From positions 1,922,001-1,986,000 of the forward strand of contig NZ_AP012978.1 of the NCBI RefSeq assembly GCF_000801295.1: 64,000 nt of DNA, written 5' to 3'. This DNA is from an endosymbiont of unidentified scaly snail isolate Monju. Its GTDB lineage: Bacteria; Pseudomonadota; Gammaproteobacteria; Chromatiales; Chromatiaceae. Shown piece by piece: positions 1 through 9,248 of the stretch; position 1 is the stretch's first letter; each line of letters starts with the position of its first letter. Below the pieces are notes generated by a model. It was not told where the DNA came from, did no database searches, and saw nothing but the letters and a program-made list of their open reading frames with translations. Both the position numbers and the translations under genes were made by a program.

Positions 1-158
1 CGATCGCCCGCATGCCGCCACTGCGCCACATCGACACCCGTCAGGTCTGCCGCCAGCCCGCGACAAAAGCTCACCCGCGGATCCTCCTGCGGCCCGCTGC
101 AAGCGGCAAGCATGCCCGATATGGCCAGCCCCGCTGCCCACCTGCGAATAAACTCCAT
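1..158 (-). CDS. Putative lipoprotein, N-terminal part (runs off the window)
   Basis: The reading frame starts with ATG at 158, preceded by a GAGGGAG-type ribosome site, and continues past base 1, so about 52 residues are visible. They begin with a charged n-region (MEFIRRW), a short hydrophobic stretch and a lipobox LAAC, so Cys20 is the expected lipidated residue. The mature part starts SGPQEDPR and has another cysteine shortly after. It lies downstream of xthA on the same strand. Function cannot be read from the visible part. Confidence 0.6.
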   Translation of the reverse strand, partial: MEFIRRWAAGLAISGMLAACSGPQEDPRVSFCRGLAADLTGVDVAQWRHAGD

Positions 159-181
159 TCCCCGGATCTCCCTCTTGTTGT

Positions 182-997
182 CTACACCGCAATATCCACC
201 CATACCGGCGCGTGGTCGGAAGGCTTGGGCATGGCACGAATCTCGTAGGAGATGCCCGCATCGCGTACCCGCTCGTTGAGCGGCGCGGTGGCCAGTTCCA
301 GGTCGATGCGCAACCCACGCCTGGGTTCGCGCTCGAAACCGCGCGAGCGGTAGTCGAACCAGCTGAAACAGTCATCCACCTCGGGATGCACGGTGCGGAA
401 GGTATCGTGCAGTCCCCAGTCGAACAGGCGTTGCAACCATTCGCGCTCTTCGGGCAGGAAGCTGCACTTGCCCTCGCGCAGCCAGCGCTTTGCGTTGGCC
501 TCGCCGATGCCGATGTCGCGGTCCTGCGGGGCGATATTCATGTCACCGATGACAACCAGGTTCTGCGTAGGCTCGTATTGCTCCTCGAGCATGGCCTGCA
601 GCTCGGCGTAGAAGCGCCGCTTGGCCGGAAACTTGGTCTCGTGGGAGCGGTTCTCGCCCTGCGGAAAATAGCCGTTGACGACGGTGATGCGCTCGCCGCC
701 CGGGGTGGCATAAGTGGCGGTGATCAGGCGTCGCTGCGCGTCCTCGCCATCGTCTGGCAGACCCAGGCGACAGTCCAGCGGCTCACTCTTCGACAACAGT
801 GCCACGCCGTAATGACCCTTCTGACCGTGAAACACCACGTGATAGCCCAGGGCCTCGACCATCTCGCGCGGGAACTCGCTGTCCTGCACCTTGGTCTCCT
901 GCAGGCCGATGATGTCGGGATCGAGCCGGTCGCGCAGGGCTTCGAGCTGGTGCGGGCGCGCGCGGATGCCGTTGACGTTGAAGGATACGATGCGCAT
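182..997 (-). CDS. xthA: Exodeoxyribonuclease III
   Basis: A 271-residue AP endonuclease/3'-5' exonuclease for base excision repair, of normal length for the ExoIII family. It has the endonuclease/exonuclease/phosphatase fold signatures: [10 protein letters not shown] at the N-terminus (Asn7), LQETK with the metal-binding Glu34, IGDMNIAP in the middle (catalytic Asp/Asn) and a C-terminal SDHAPVW with the catalytic His. The upstream gene at 998-1297 ends directly next to its start, so the two are probably cotranscribed. Nothing is missing from the active site. Confidence 0.95.
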   Translation of the reverse strand: MRIVSFNVNGIRARPHQLEALRDRLDPDIIGLQETKVQDSEFPREMVEALGYHVVFHGQKGHYGVALLSKSEPLDCRLGLPDDGEDAQRRLITATYATPGGERITVVNGYFPQGENRSHETKFPAKRRFYAELQAMLEEQYEPTQNLVVIGDMNIAPQDRDIGIGEANAKRWLREGKCSFLPEEREWLQRLFDWGLHDTFRTVHPEVDDCFSWFDYRSRGFEREPRRGLRIDLELATAPLNERVRDAGISYEIRAMPKPSDHAPVWVDIAV

Positions 998-1297
998 TCA
1001 GGTATTCCCCGTGATCTCGTGGGTCTCGCGTTCGCCCATCGCCTCGCCGTGACCGTAGGCCTTGCCCCAGGCCATGACACGGTGGGGCTGGAGCTCGGCC
1101 TCGTCGTCGAGTGCCTCACCGCAGGGACAGTCTTCGCCCAGCAGATCGCGCAGGGCACGCAGCATGCCGTTGGCATAACCCCGGTTGTACCAGTGCTGGC
1201 CATCCTCGTGGTGTTCGAGAAAGTCGGCACTGCCGGTGCGCAGTTCGCGCACCAGGGCACAGAGTTGTTCCAGCAGTTCGGACGGAATCGCGGACAT
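998..1297 (-). CDS. Conserved hypothetical protein, 99 aa
   Basis: A small acidic soluble protein directly upstream of xthA with no gap, suggesting a two-gene unit. It is rich in Glu, His and Leu, contains a CPC motif near residue 57 and several histidines (HHEDGQHWYNRGYANGM), and has no signal peptide or membrane segment. Similar small proteins sit beside exonuclease III in other gammaproteobacteria, but I do not recognise a named family. The Cys/His content could bind metal; that is inference. Confidence 0.6.
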   Translation of the reverse strand: MSAIPSELLEQLCALVRELRTGSADFLEHHEDGQHWYNRGYANGMLRALRDLLGEDCPCGEALDDEAELQPHRVMAWGKAYGHGEAMGERETHEITGNT

Positions 1298-1364
1298 CGG
1301 TATAATGTCGTAAAAGCAGCAAGCCTAGCAGGCCCGGCCTGCCTCAGTCATCTCGGAAAACGCC

Positions 1365-1688
1365 ATGCCTCTGTCTTCTCTCCTTGCCGGCCTCGGTCCC
1401 ATGCGCATGATGCTGCTGGCGCTGGCCCTCCTCTGCAGCCCCCTGGTCTGGCTGGCCGACAGCGAACCGGAAGGTATCGGCGTGCTCTTCGCCTATGTCG
1501 TACCAGCGCTGGTAGTGATCCTGTTCTTCATCCTCATGCTCGATACCCTGATGAACCGGGTGTTCATGATCGAACAGGACAGCGACACGGTAGCGCGACA
1601 TCGCTTGCGCCTGCGCGCCGACCTGCTCGTTGCCGCCGTGCTGGTGGCCAGCTGGTTCGGCTGGTTCCGCGACATCGGCGCCCTTTGA
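1365..1688 (+). CDS. Small membrane protein, 107 aa, unknown function
   Basis: Three hydrophobic segments are visible: about residues 14-31, 38-60 and 87-101. The charged stretch between the second and third (IEQDSDTVARHRLRLRADL) would be a cytoplasmic loop. It is transcribed away from the 998-1297 gene and convergent with dsrS, with a repeat locus between them. No catalytic motif is present and I do not recognise the family. Confidence 0.55.
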   Translation: MPLSSLLAGLGPMRMMLLALALLCSPLVWLADSEPEGIGVLFAYVVPALVVILFFILMLDTLMNRVFMIEQDSDTVARHRLRLRADLLVAAVLVASWFGWFRDIGAL

Positions 1689-1692
1689 CCCC

Positions 1693-1827
1693 GTAGGAGG
1701 CCCGTCCCCGGGCCGAATGAACATGCGCCACCAGGAGTCCCGAACAACCTGCCGGTTCGTGGCGGGGGCGGCGCTCCTACGGTCTGCGCCGGTCGGTAGC
1801 ATGCAGGAAGCCCGTCCGCGGGCCGAA
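1693..1827. repeat. Dispersed hairpin repeat, locus 1 (three units)
   Basis: Units lie at 1693-1717, 1756-1780 (opposite orientation, degenerate) and 1804-1827. The first has the form GTAGGAG-GCCCG-TCCC-CGGGC-CGAA, a hairpin with a four-base loop. The locus fills the gap between two convergent genes, the small membrane protein and dsrS. Confidence 0.8.
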
Positions 1828-1838
1828 GAAACCACCGA

Positions 1839-2946
1839 TCAGCCTTGAAGGGCCTTCAGGTGTTCGTGCAGCGGCTCCATGACCGGCGCCAGTTTCTTGC
1901 GCATCAGGCTGCCGATGGCGGTGGTGCCCTTGAAGACGGGGCGGACTACGCCATATCCCATGCCCGAGAGCAGACGCACTGCGATCAGCGGGGCTGCGAA
2001 GGCCGTATCCAGGGCCAGCACCGCCTGCGCCCCGGCATCGGCCGCCAGCCAGTCGTGCGCCTCGGCCTCGAGTTCCTCGGGGGTGGCATCCACGGGGGGT
2101 CTCGCGCAACATCGAGAAGTAATGCGCGATCAGGTCCAGGCTGATATTGACCACGTCCTGGTTGGATGGCTTCTTGAAGATGCGGAACACCGTGGCCAGC
2201 CAGGACTGGCCGGCGGGAAAGAACACCCGCGCCAAAGCGCTGGCCGCGGCATTGCCCGAATCAGCGAGCCCGCGTAACGCTGCCTGATGCGTCTCCCAGA
2301 GCGGATGGGCAGCCTGCTCGTCCGGGATCGCATCCGGCAGGGTGGCGATGAAACCGACATAGTATGGCGGCTTGCGTGCGGCGCGGCGCCACAGGTCGAG
2401 GCGCTCCTGCTCATCGAGCAGGCCGGGCTGCAACACCAGGCGGATGGTCTCGATCTGCTTTTCAGGCTCGCTCTCGAAGGGCAGGAACTCGACCAGGTAT
2501 TCGGCCAGCACGCGCCCCATGCGGCCTTCGACCACCGCCGGCTTGCGCAACATCTGGCGGGCATTCTCGGCATCTTCCATGGCCCACCAGGCACGCCGCG
2601 CCAGTTCGTCGGTCAGCCCCGGCGCGCAGACCGCCGCCACCACCGCCTCGGGCTCACCGAGCAACAGCAGTTGCTCGAGGCTGTCGTCCTTCATCTGGCC
2701 CATGCGGGTCCAGCGTTGCAGATACACGGGGTAGCCGCCGGGCGACCCCAGCACGTGGCCGGAGATCAGCTCCTTGACCTTCTTGATGTACTGCTCGTCA
2801 CGACAGGTCGGCTTGAGGCGGATGCAGGCCTCGCCCTCCTCGGTGAGGCCGTGCACTTCCATCGCAGATTCCTTGATGCGGATGGCCACCGGCTTGTTGG
2901 CCAGCAGCACGTTGAGACGCAGCGCGTCTTCGGGAGACAGGTCCAT
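1839..2946 (-). CDS. dsrS: DsrS, last gene of the dsr operon; frame interrupted once
   Basis: DsrS is a soluble protein found at the 3' end of dsr operons in sulfur oxidisers such as Allochromatium; its exact role is unsettled. Here the frame starts at 2946 and breaks at the six-G run at 2094-2099 (minus strand CCCCCC). Removing one base joins LRETP to VDATPEELEAEA and gives about 368 residues ending HLKALQG at 1839. Without correction the first frame runs on to about 1777 with an unrelated tail. Identification rests mainly on position after dsrR. A sequencing error is the simplest cause of the break. Confidence 0.75.
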
Positions 2947-2964
2947 GGTGCGCTGGAAAGGCCT

Positions 2965-3276
2965 TCAGTTGGCCGGGGGAGTGTAGTTGGCGTCGTCGGG
3001 ATTGATGAAGACGAACTGGGCATCGCCGTCGTCGAGCTGCACGAAATCCAGCGTGGTGTTGTCCAGCAGGGGCACGTACTCGGGTGCCATCACGATCTCG
3101 ATGCCCTTGCTGGTAATGCGGATGTCATCCTCGCTGGCCTCGTCGAAACCCATGCGGTAGTCGTAGGTGTCATCGGCATGTTTCTGCGCGGCGAGACGCA
3201 GGGCCATGCCTTCGGTTCCGCCCTGTTTCGCTGCATTTCTGACCTGTTCGGCCGCGGCCGGGGTTACCTTGAACAT
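2965..3276 (-). CDS. dsrR: DsrR, A-type iron-sulfur carrier-like protein without cysteines
   Basis: A 103-residue IscA-fold protein. The start at 3276 (MFKVTPAAAEQVRNAAKQ) matches the beginning of A-type carriers; upstream in-frame codons look like readthrough. The sequence has no cysteine, so the three cluster ligands of IscA are absent. This is the known hallmark of DsrR, which is thought to act after transcription on dsr expression rather than as a cluster carrier. It lies between dsrN and dsrS with short gaps. Confidence 0.88.
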   Translation of the reverse strand: MFKVTPAAAEQVRNAAKQGGTEGMALRLAAQKHADDTYDYRMGFDEASEDDIRITSKGIEIVMAPEYVPLLDNTTLDFVQLDDGDAQFVFINPDDANYTPPAN

Positions 3277-3323
3277 GCTCTTCACCCTCTGGTGTATTGA
3301 TTCTCGTGATGGCCCGGTGTCGG

Positions 3324-4688
3324 TCAAGGCTGGCAACGCCTGACGAAGTCAACGAACCTGCCCGCCCAGTGGTTGCGCCGCGTATCCCGCAGGTGGGTAT
3401 AGCTGGCGAGCAGGTTACGGTAGCGCACGCCATCGTGCGCGCCGTCGATGCCCTGCCCGCGCAGGACGCGGTAGGCGAAGTCCACCTCCGAGTCCAGGTT
3501 CTCGAGCGCCGAGTAATGAAACTCGTGCGCTGCAACCTCATCGCCACCCGGCCAGGGATGTTCGGCCGTCTCCACCAGGCGGACATAGCCCCTGCCCTGC
3601 GGGCGCTCGTGCATGACCACATCAGCAGGAATGATACCGACCATTTTACCCTGCTTTCCCTGCCAGGTCAGGCGGCGGCACAAGTACATCAGGCCGCCAC
3701 ATTCCGCGTAGGCCGGACCACCCCGTTCGATGAAATCCCTTATCTGGCCGGCCATTGCGGTATTGGCTGCCAGCTGGTCAAGGTGCGTCTCGGGGAATCC
3801 CCCGCCAATCAGGAGCGCATCGGCTTCAGGCAGCCCGCCATCGCGCAACGGGCTGAACGGAACCAGCTCGGCGCCGGCACGACGCAGCGCGGCCAGATCG
3901 TCGGTGTAATAGAAGCCGAAGGCCTCGTCACGCGCATAGGCGATGCGAACCTTCTCCCCGGCTTCGACGGCGGGCGCGGCAATCCGCCCCGGCCTCTCGA
4001 CCGCCGGGGCGGTGGCTGCGAGCGCCAGCAGGGCATCGAGATCGACCTGTTCGGCGACCCGCCTGGCCATGCGTGCTATCTGCTCGCGACTGCGCGCCAG
4101 CTCGTTGCTGGGCACCAGGCCCAGGTGACGTTCGCTGATGTGCATATCCGGGTGCCGCTGGACCGCGCCGAGCACCGGCACGCCGGTGTAGTGCTCGATA
4201 ACCTGTCGCAGCTTGGCCTCGTGCCGGGCACCGCCCACCTTGTTGAGGATCACGCCACCGATGCGGATATTCGGGTCGAATTGCTGGTAGCCAAGGATCA
4301 GCGGTGCCACGCCCCGGGTCATGCCCTGGGTGTCGAGCACCAGCACAACCGGGGCGTCGAGCTGGGCCGCGAGTGCCGCATTGCTGTTGCTGCCATCGAG
4401 GTCCAGGCCGTCATACAGACCCTTGTTGCCCTCGATCAGGCCGATGTCGGCGCCCTGCATGGCCTGCGCGAACACATCGCTGATCTCGTCGCGCGCCATG
4501 GTGTAGAAGTCGAGATTGACACAGGGACGGCCGGCGGCCTGGCCGAGCCAGAGCGGGTCGATATAGTCCGGCCCCTTCTTGAACGGTTGCACCACCAGGC
4601 CCCGCTGCACGAGGGCACCGCACAGGGCCAGCGAGACCGAGGTCTTGCCAGAGGACTTGTGGGCGGCGGAAAGATAGAGGTATGCCAT
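3324..4688 (-). CDS. dsrN: DsrN, cobyrinic acid a,c-diamide synthase-like amidotransferase
   Basis: A 454-residue CobB/CbiA-family protein. The N-terminal P-loop (SAAHKSSGKTSVS, residues 7-19) is the ATP-binding dethiobiotin-synthase-like domain. The C-terminal half is a class I glutaminase-like domain with PAYAECGGLMYLC carrying the nucleophilic Cys. In the dsr context it is believed to amidate sirohydrochlorin-derived cofactor to siroamide for DsrAB. It starts 58 bases after dsrP, and a terminator-like hairpin sits in that gap. Confidence 0.92.
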   Translation of the reverse strand: MAYLYLSAAHKSSGKTSVSLALCGALVQRGLVVQPFKKGPDYIDPLWLGQAAGRPCVNLDFYTMARDEISDVFAQAMQGADIGLIEGNKGLYDGLDLDGSNSNAALAAQLDAPVVLVLDTQGMTRGVAPLILGYQQFDPNIRIGGVILNKVGGARHEAKLRQVIEHYTGVPVLGAVQRHPDMHISERHLGLVPSNELARSREQIARMARRVAEQVDLDALLALAATAPAVERPGRIAAPAVEAGEKVRIAYARDEAFGFYYTDDLAALRRAGAELVPFSPLRDGGLPEADALLIGGGFPETHLDQLAANTAMAGQIRDFIERGGPAYAECGGLMYLCRRLTWQGKQGKMVGIIPADVVMHERPQGRGYVRLVETAEHPWPGGDEVAAHEFHYSALENLDSEVDFAYRVLRGQGIDGAHDGVRYRNLLASYTHLRDTRRNHWAGRFVDFVRRCQP

Positions 4689-4698
4689 GTTTGCCGAC

Positions 4699-4723
4699 GA
4701 AAAAGGCGGCTCGTGGCCGCCTT
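4699..4723 (-). terminator. Terminator-like hairpin between dsrP and dsrN
   Basis: Read on the minus strand, an 8-bp perfect stem (AAGGCGGC / GCCGCCTT) with a five-base loop is followed by a run of five T. It lies after the dsrP stop (4747) and before the dsrN start (4688). It could attenuate transcription into dsrNRS. The T run is short, so partial termination is more likely than complete. Confidence 0.6.
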
Positions 4724-4746
4724 CTTCTTTTCTGCTGTCGCGGCGC

Positions 4747-5964
4747 TCAGCCGTGATGTGGATCGACGACCTCGTCGGCCAGCGACTCAGGCAGGAACTT
4801 GAGCAAGCGCACGCCGACGAAGGTGGCGGTCAACGCCACGGCGATCCCGCCCAGGCCGAGAAGGAACTCGGGCAGCGAAGGCACGTAGTGCAGCGGCTGG
4901 CCATTCACGCCATCGTGGAAGCCGGACTCAATGATGATCTTGTCCGGGAAGATGGCCATCGGGAAGGCCTGTCCCCCGATGACGATCACGTACATGGCAG
5001 CGATGCCACCGAGAATTACCAGAACGCTGGCGGCAACGATGGCACCGCGCGAGCGGCCCAGTCCCGGGTGGAACAGGATGCCCATGGGCACCAGCATGCC
5101 CAGCAGCACCCAGCCGACCCAGAACAGGGTGGTGTAGATGCCGCCATCACGCAGGATGAAGGCCTCGTACTCGTGGTTCTCGGTGCCGTAGAGATTGGTC
5201 AGGTGATAGACCACCACGAAGTAGAACACCGCAGCCACGAAGATCCCCAGCAGGTTCTTCAAGCGCAAGAGCAACTTGTCGCCGATCGGGCGGCCATCCA
5301 GCTTGAAGGTGAACATCAGCACCAGCAGGTAGATGGCCATGCCATAGGCGAAGGACATGATGATGAACATCGGCGCCATGAGGGCCGCGTCATACCCCTG
5401 GCGCGCAACCAGGAAGCCAAAAATGGAGCCGGTACCGGTGGTCAGGATCAGGCGCCAGACGAAGGCCACCAGGCCGGCGGCCGGATAATACTTGTTCGCC
5501 TTGCGTTCCATCATGGTGAACAGGTAGACCGCGACGATCGCCAGGAAGCCCACGTAGAGATAGATGTTCCAGGCAAAGATCGACTTGAAGTTGTAAGTGG
5601 TCATGGCCACGATCAGGCGGCTGGGCTGGCCGAGGTCGAGCACCAGCACCAGCAGGCCGCCGACCAGCAACGCCATCGCCAGCAGGCCCGAGAGCCGACC
5701 CAGCGACTTGTAGATCTTCTTGCCGAACACCGAGCCAAAGGCGGCGATGTTCAGGGCGCCGGATGCGGCCACGATCAGGAAGATGGCGAACACGTGCGGG
5801 ACGCCCCAGACGATCTGGTTGTTCATCCCGGTGACCCAGTGGCCCTCGTGCTCCATGTACAGGGTGGCCAGGCCGCCAACGGCCAGCAACACCCCCAGTA
5901 CGGCCAGCAGCCCCCAGTAACGTGGACTCTCGATGCCCCATTCGCGATAGTGAATCTTTTTCAT
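4747..5964 (-). CDS. dsrP: DsrP, NrfD-like integral membrane quinone-interacting subunit
   Basis: A 405-residue polytopic protein of the NrfD/PsrC family with about ten hydrophobic segments spread over the whole length, opening with MKKIHYREWGIESPRYWGLL. In the DsrMKJOP transmembrane complex it is the quinone-binding membrane anchor that works with the periplasmic DsrO and DsrJ. It follows dsrO by 26 bases. Length and hydrophobic pattern are normal. Confidence 0.95.
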   Translation of the reverse strand: MKKIHYREWGIESPRYWGLLAVLGVLLAVGGLATLYMEHEGHWVTGMNNQIVWGVPHVFAIFLIVAASGALNIAAFGSVFGKKIYKSLGRLSGLLAMALLVGGLLVLVLDLGQPSRLIVAMTTYNFKSIFAWNIYLYVGFLAIVAVYLFTMMERKANKYYPAAGLVAFVWRLILTTGTGSIFGFLVARQGYDAALMAPMFIIMSFAYGMAIYLLVLMFTFKLDGRPIGDKLLLRLKNLLGIFVAAVFYFVVVYHLTNLYGTENHEYEAFILRDGGIYTTLFWVGWVLLGMLVPMGILFHPGLGRSRGAIVAASVLVILGGIAAMYVIVIGGQAFPMAIFPDKIIIESGFHDGVNGQPLHYVPSLPEFLLGLGGIAVALTATFVGVRLLKFLPESLADEVVDPHHG

Positions 5965-5990
5965 AGCTGCTTCACATGTCCGGAAACTGA

Positions 5991-6761
5991 TCAGATGCCG
6001 CGATAGCGCACACCGGTGTTCAACTTCAGGTCGGCACGCAGTTGCGTGTTGGCCTTCTCGCGCAAGGCCTTCGAGACCTCGCTGTTCGGGTCATTGAGAT
6101 CACCGAAGACGATGGCATCGTGCGGGCAGGCATCCTGGCACGCCGTGGTGGTCTCGCCGTTGTCGCGCCGGTGAACGCAGAAGTTGCAGCTTTCCACGCA
6201 GCCCTTGCCACGCGGCGCAATGCTCAGCTGCCGGTCGATGTTCTCATGGATGAAGGAGCGTGCCTTGTAGGGGCAAGCCATCATGCAGTAACGGCAACCG
6301 ATGCAGATGTGCCGGTCGACCATGACGATGCCATCGGCGCGGCGGAAGGAGGCCCCGGTTGGGCAGACGTCCGTGCAGGGCGGATACTCGCAGTGTTGGC
6401 ACATCATCGGCAGGGTGGAGACCCGACCGGTGAGGCGATCCTTGACCTTGACGGTGCGAATCCAGCGCGGGCGCTGGCGATCCCATTCCTCGGGGTCGGC
6501 CCCCTCGGGCATGCGCAGCAGGTCGAGACCGTTTTCCTTTTCGCAACCGGTGACACACTCGGAACAGCCGTCGGCACACTTGGTGGTGTCGATGAGCATG
6601 CCGTAGCGCACCTTGTCGGTGACCGGTTCCTTGCGCGGCTCGGCCTCGGCACGAGCACCCAGCAGGAAGACGCCGGGGGCCACGGCCGTGGCAGCGGCGG
6701 CGACCCCAGCCACCGAAACGAATTGTCGACGCTCTTGATCGATCTTCTGGCTCATGATCAC
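5991..6761 (-). CDS. dsrO: DsrO, periplasmic ferredoxin-like iron-sulfur protein
   Basis: A 256-residue iron-sulfur electron-transfer subunit of DsrMKJOP. The N-terminus has a twin-arginine-type signal (QERRQFVSVAGVAAAATAV), so the folded protein is exported by Tat. Four cysteine groups follow: CADGCSECVTGC, CQHCEYPPCTDVCP, CIGCRYCMMACP and CVESCNFC, enough for four [4Fe-4S] clusters as in HybA/DmsB-type proteins. Its start overlaps the end of dsrJ by 4 bases, indicating translational coupling. Confidence 0.95.
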   Translation of the reverse strand: MIMSQKIDQERRQFVSVAGVAAAATAVAPGVFLLGARAEAEPRKEPVTDKVRYGMLIDTTKCADGCSECVTGCEKENGLDLLRMPEGADPEEWDRQRPRWIRTVKVKDRLTGRVSTLPMMCQHCEYPPCTDVCPTGASFRRADGIVMVDRHICIGCRYCMMACPYKARSFIHENIDRQLSIAPRGKGCVESCNFCVHRRDNGETTTACQDACPHDAIVFGDLNDPNSEVSKALREKANTQLRADLKLNTGVRYRGI

Positions 6762-7150
6762 TCCCCGCTACGGCCGGTGGGCGTGGTGGCATGACAGCTG
6801 AAGCACGGGATCTCGACGCCAGCATACTCGTGGCAGCTGTCGCAGAACTGGCCGGGCGCATTCACTGGCGTGTACTTGCCCTGCGCGTCCTTGGCGGCGT
6901 GGCAGTCCACGCAGCCGGACAGGCTGTGCTTGGCGCCACGGATGCCCTGATGCACCGTGATGTCACGCTGATGCTTGATGAAGGTCGGGTGCAGCTTGCG
7001 CATCACCGGCGTGGGTTCCACGCAGCTGTCGAGTTCGTAGGCTTTCGAACCCTTCACCACCGAACGGTCGGACTGCTCGGCTGCGTTCACCCCCAGGGCG
7101 AGCACCAGAGCCCCCGTCACCACCAATAGCCTCGTGCCAAATCTAAACAT
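6758..7150 (-). CDS. dsrJ: DsrJ, periplasmic triheme cytochrome c
   Basis: A 130-residue cytochrome subunit of DsrMKJOP. The start at 7150 (MFRFGTRLL) gives a Sec signal peptide ending near VNAA; upstream in-frame codons lack one. Three haem c motifs are visible: CVDCH, CDSCH and CFSCH. A further cysteine in ELDSCVEP near the mature N-terminus matches the residue that gives DsrJ its unusual His/Cys-ligated haem. The gene overlaps dsrO and follows dsrL by 71 bases. Confidence 0.94.
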   Translation of the reverse strand: MFRFGTRLLVVTGALVLALGVNAAEQSDRSVVKGSKAYELDSCVEPTPVMRKLHPTFIKHQRDITVHQGIRGAKHSLSGCVDCHAAKDAQGKYTPVNAPGQFCDSCHEYAGVEIPCFSCHATTPTGRSGE

Positions 7151-7221
7151 GTCTTGCGTCTGACTCGCTGCGTTAAGCGCAATCCGGCAGGCCGGCACGA
7201 GGCCGGCCGCCGGCACCTTGT

Positions 7222-9177
7222 TTACTCACCCAGGCCCATCTTGATGTAACCGGTCGGGCATACATCAGAGCAGATGTGGCAACCGATGCAACGGGCGTAG
7301 TCGGTCGCCACATAGCGGCCGGTGGTCGCCTCGCTCTTGGGCACACGATAGACGGCGTCCTGCGGGCAGAAGATCACGCAGTTGTCGCACTCGAAGCACA
7401 GGCCGCAGCTCATGCAGCGCTTGGCTTCCTCGACCGCCTGTTCGGTGCTCAGGCCGATCACCCGCTCCTTGAAGTGGCCCAGTACCTCGTCGGCGGTGGG
7501 AACCTCTTCCTTGCGCTTGACGCGCGGGGTGTACTCGAAGTGACCCAGGAACAGCTCATCAGCCGGAATGATCTCGGCGAAGGAGCGGTCCTCGTAGTTG
7601 TGCACCGCGTAGTTGGCGAACGCGGTACCGCGCTGGTCGCCAGCGTTCGGATCGAAGTGCTCGGGCTCCAGGCCGGCTTCCTTGAGCTTCTTCTCCAGGT
7701 CGAAGTGATGCACGTCGACCTTCGGGCGCTTCTTGTGCTCCTGCTGATTCAGGTACTCGTCGATGGTGTCGGCAGCAATGGCTGCCTGACCGATCGCGGT
7801 GGTCAGCAGGTGCGGACGGATGATGTCGCCGGCGACGAAGTGCTTCTCGCGACCCGGCACCTGGTAGAAGGAATCGGAGTCGATCAGGCCGCGGCCGTTG
7901 TCGAAGTCTTCCAGGCCGGCCAGGTCACCCCCCTGACCGATGGCGGCCACGATCAGATCGGCCTCGACCACCTGCTCGGTGCCCTCGACCGGGACCGGAC
8001 GACCGCCGTCCATGGTGCACTTGGCCAGCTTGAGGCCGGTAGCACGACCGTTCTCGTCGCGCACGATCTCGATCGGCATGACCTCGTCGAGGATGGTGAC
8101 GCCTTCCTGCAGCGCATCGTTCACTTCGTGCTCGGAAGCGGTCATGTTGTTCTTGGGGAACAGCGAGGTCAGGGTCACCTCGGCGTTCTGCTTGGCCGAC
8201 TCGTCGACCTCGTGGCTCACGCTGTCGTCGAGGATGACCTTCTCGGGGTTCTCGGTACCTTCGTGGCCCGGAATGCAACCCAGGCGGCGGGCCACCGAGA
8301 CCACGTCGATGGAGGTGTCACCACCACCCACGCAGACCACCTTCTTGGCAGTGACCTTCATGCGGTCTTCGTTGAAGGCCTTGAGGAAGGCGACGCCGGA
8401 AACGCAGTTGGGGGTCTCGTCCCAACCCTCGACGGGCAGGCCACGACCAGTCCAGCAACCGACAGCCCAGAGGATGGCGTCGAAGTCCTTTTCCAGATCC
8501 TCGACCTTGACGTCCTGACCGACACGCACACCGCACTTCACTTCCACCTCGCCCATGTCGAGGATGCGCTGGATCTCGCCGGCCAGCTTGTCGCGCGGGA
8601 TACGGTAGTTGGGGATGCCATAACGCATCATGCCGCCCAGCTCCGGCTGCGATTCGAAGATGGTCACGCCATGCCCCTTGCGGCGCAGCTGATAGGCCGC
8701 GGCCAGGCCGGCAGGACCACCGCCGATGACGGCGACTTTCTTGCCAGTACTGGGGCCAGCCTCGAACTTGTAGCCGTTCTCCAGGGCATTGTCGCCGATC
8801 CACTGCTCGACCGAGTTGATCCCGACGAAGTCCTCGACCTCGTTACGATTGCAGCCGTCCTGGCAAGGAGCCGGGCATACACGGCCCATCATGGACGGGA
8901 AGGGGTTGGCGTCGGTGGAGCGACGGAAGGCGTATTCGCCCATCTCCACGCCCTCGGCCGGCTTCTCCTGGCCACGCACGATGGCCAGCCACCCGCGGAT
9001 GTCCTCACCCGAGGGGCAGGAGCCCTGGCAAGGCGGCGTCTTGTGGACATAGGTCGGACACTTGTAGGAGGTGTCGGCAATGAAGATCTTGTCGGTAAAC
9101 GAATCCCACTGATTGTTACCGTCTTCAAAACGACGCCATGTGAGCTTGTTGGTCATTTCATCGCTCGGAGTAGCCAT
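7222..9177 (-). CDS. dsrL: DsrL, NAD(P)H:acceptor oxidoreductase iron-sulfur flavoprotein
   Basis: A 651-residue GltD-like flavoprotein that couples to DsrAB and passes electrons to NAD+ in sulfur oxidisers. In order: an N-terminal Fe-S region (CQGSCPSGEDIRGWL, then CPAPCQDGCNR), an FAD Rossmann motif (VAVIGGGPAGLAAA), an NAD(P) motif (VVCVGGGDTSIDVV), and a C-terminal two-cluster ferredoxin module (CMSCGLCFECDNCVIFCP and CIGCHICSDVCP). The linker before the ferredoxin part and the full ferredoxin are as expected for the oxidative type. It lies between dsrK and dsrJ as in Allochromatium. Confidence 0.95.
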   Translation of the reverse strand: MATPSDEMTNKLTWRRFEDGNNQWDSFTDKIFIADTSYKCPTYVHKTPPCQGSCPSGEDIRGWLAIVRGQEKPAEGVEMGEYAFRRSTDANPFPSMMGRVCPAPCQDGCNRNEVEDFVGINSVEQWIGDNALENGYKFEAGPSTGKKVAVIGGGPAGLAAAYQLRRKGHGVTIFESQPELGGMMRYGIPNYRIPRDKLAGEIQRILDMGEVEVKCGVRVGQDVKVEDLEKDFDAILWAVGCWTGRGLPVEGWDETPNCVSGVAFLKAFNEDRMKVTAKKVVCVGGGDTSIDVVSVARRLGCIPGHEGTENPEKVILDDSVSHEVDESAKQNAEVTLTSLFPKNNMTASEHEVNDALQEGVTILDEVMPIEIVRDENGRATGLKLAKCTMDGGRPVPVEGTEQVVEADLIVAAIGQGGDLAGLEDFDNGRGLIDSDSFYQVPGREKHFVAGDIIRPHLLTTAIGQAAIAADTIDEYLNQQEHKKRPKVDVHHFDLEKKLKEAGLEPEHFDPNAGDQRGTAFANYAVHNYEDRSFAEIIPADELFLGHFEYTPRVKRKEEVPTADEVLGHFKERVIGLSTEQAVEEAKRCMSCGLCFECDNCVIFCPQDAVYRVPKSEATTGRYVATDYARCIGCHICSDVCPTGYIKMGLGE

Positions 9178-9248
9178 CTTAACGCTCCTTACCTGTATGC
9201 CTTGGATCCCCGCGGGATCGATTGATGTCTATCTGACGGAAGCCGCGA

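Noticed and set aside
2965-3276. DsrR as a broken IscA because it has no cysteine
   Set aside because: Loss of the three cysteines is the normal state of DsrR in sulfur oxidisers, not decay.
7276-9225. Long open frame opposite dsrL (about 649 codons)
   Set aside because: It mirrors the codon pattern of dsrL in a GC-rich genome, lacks a ribosome site and reads as His/Val/Leu-rich noise. Similar antisense frames lie over dsrA, dsrB, secD, purL and queA.
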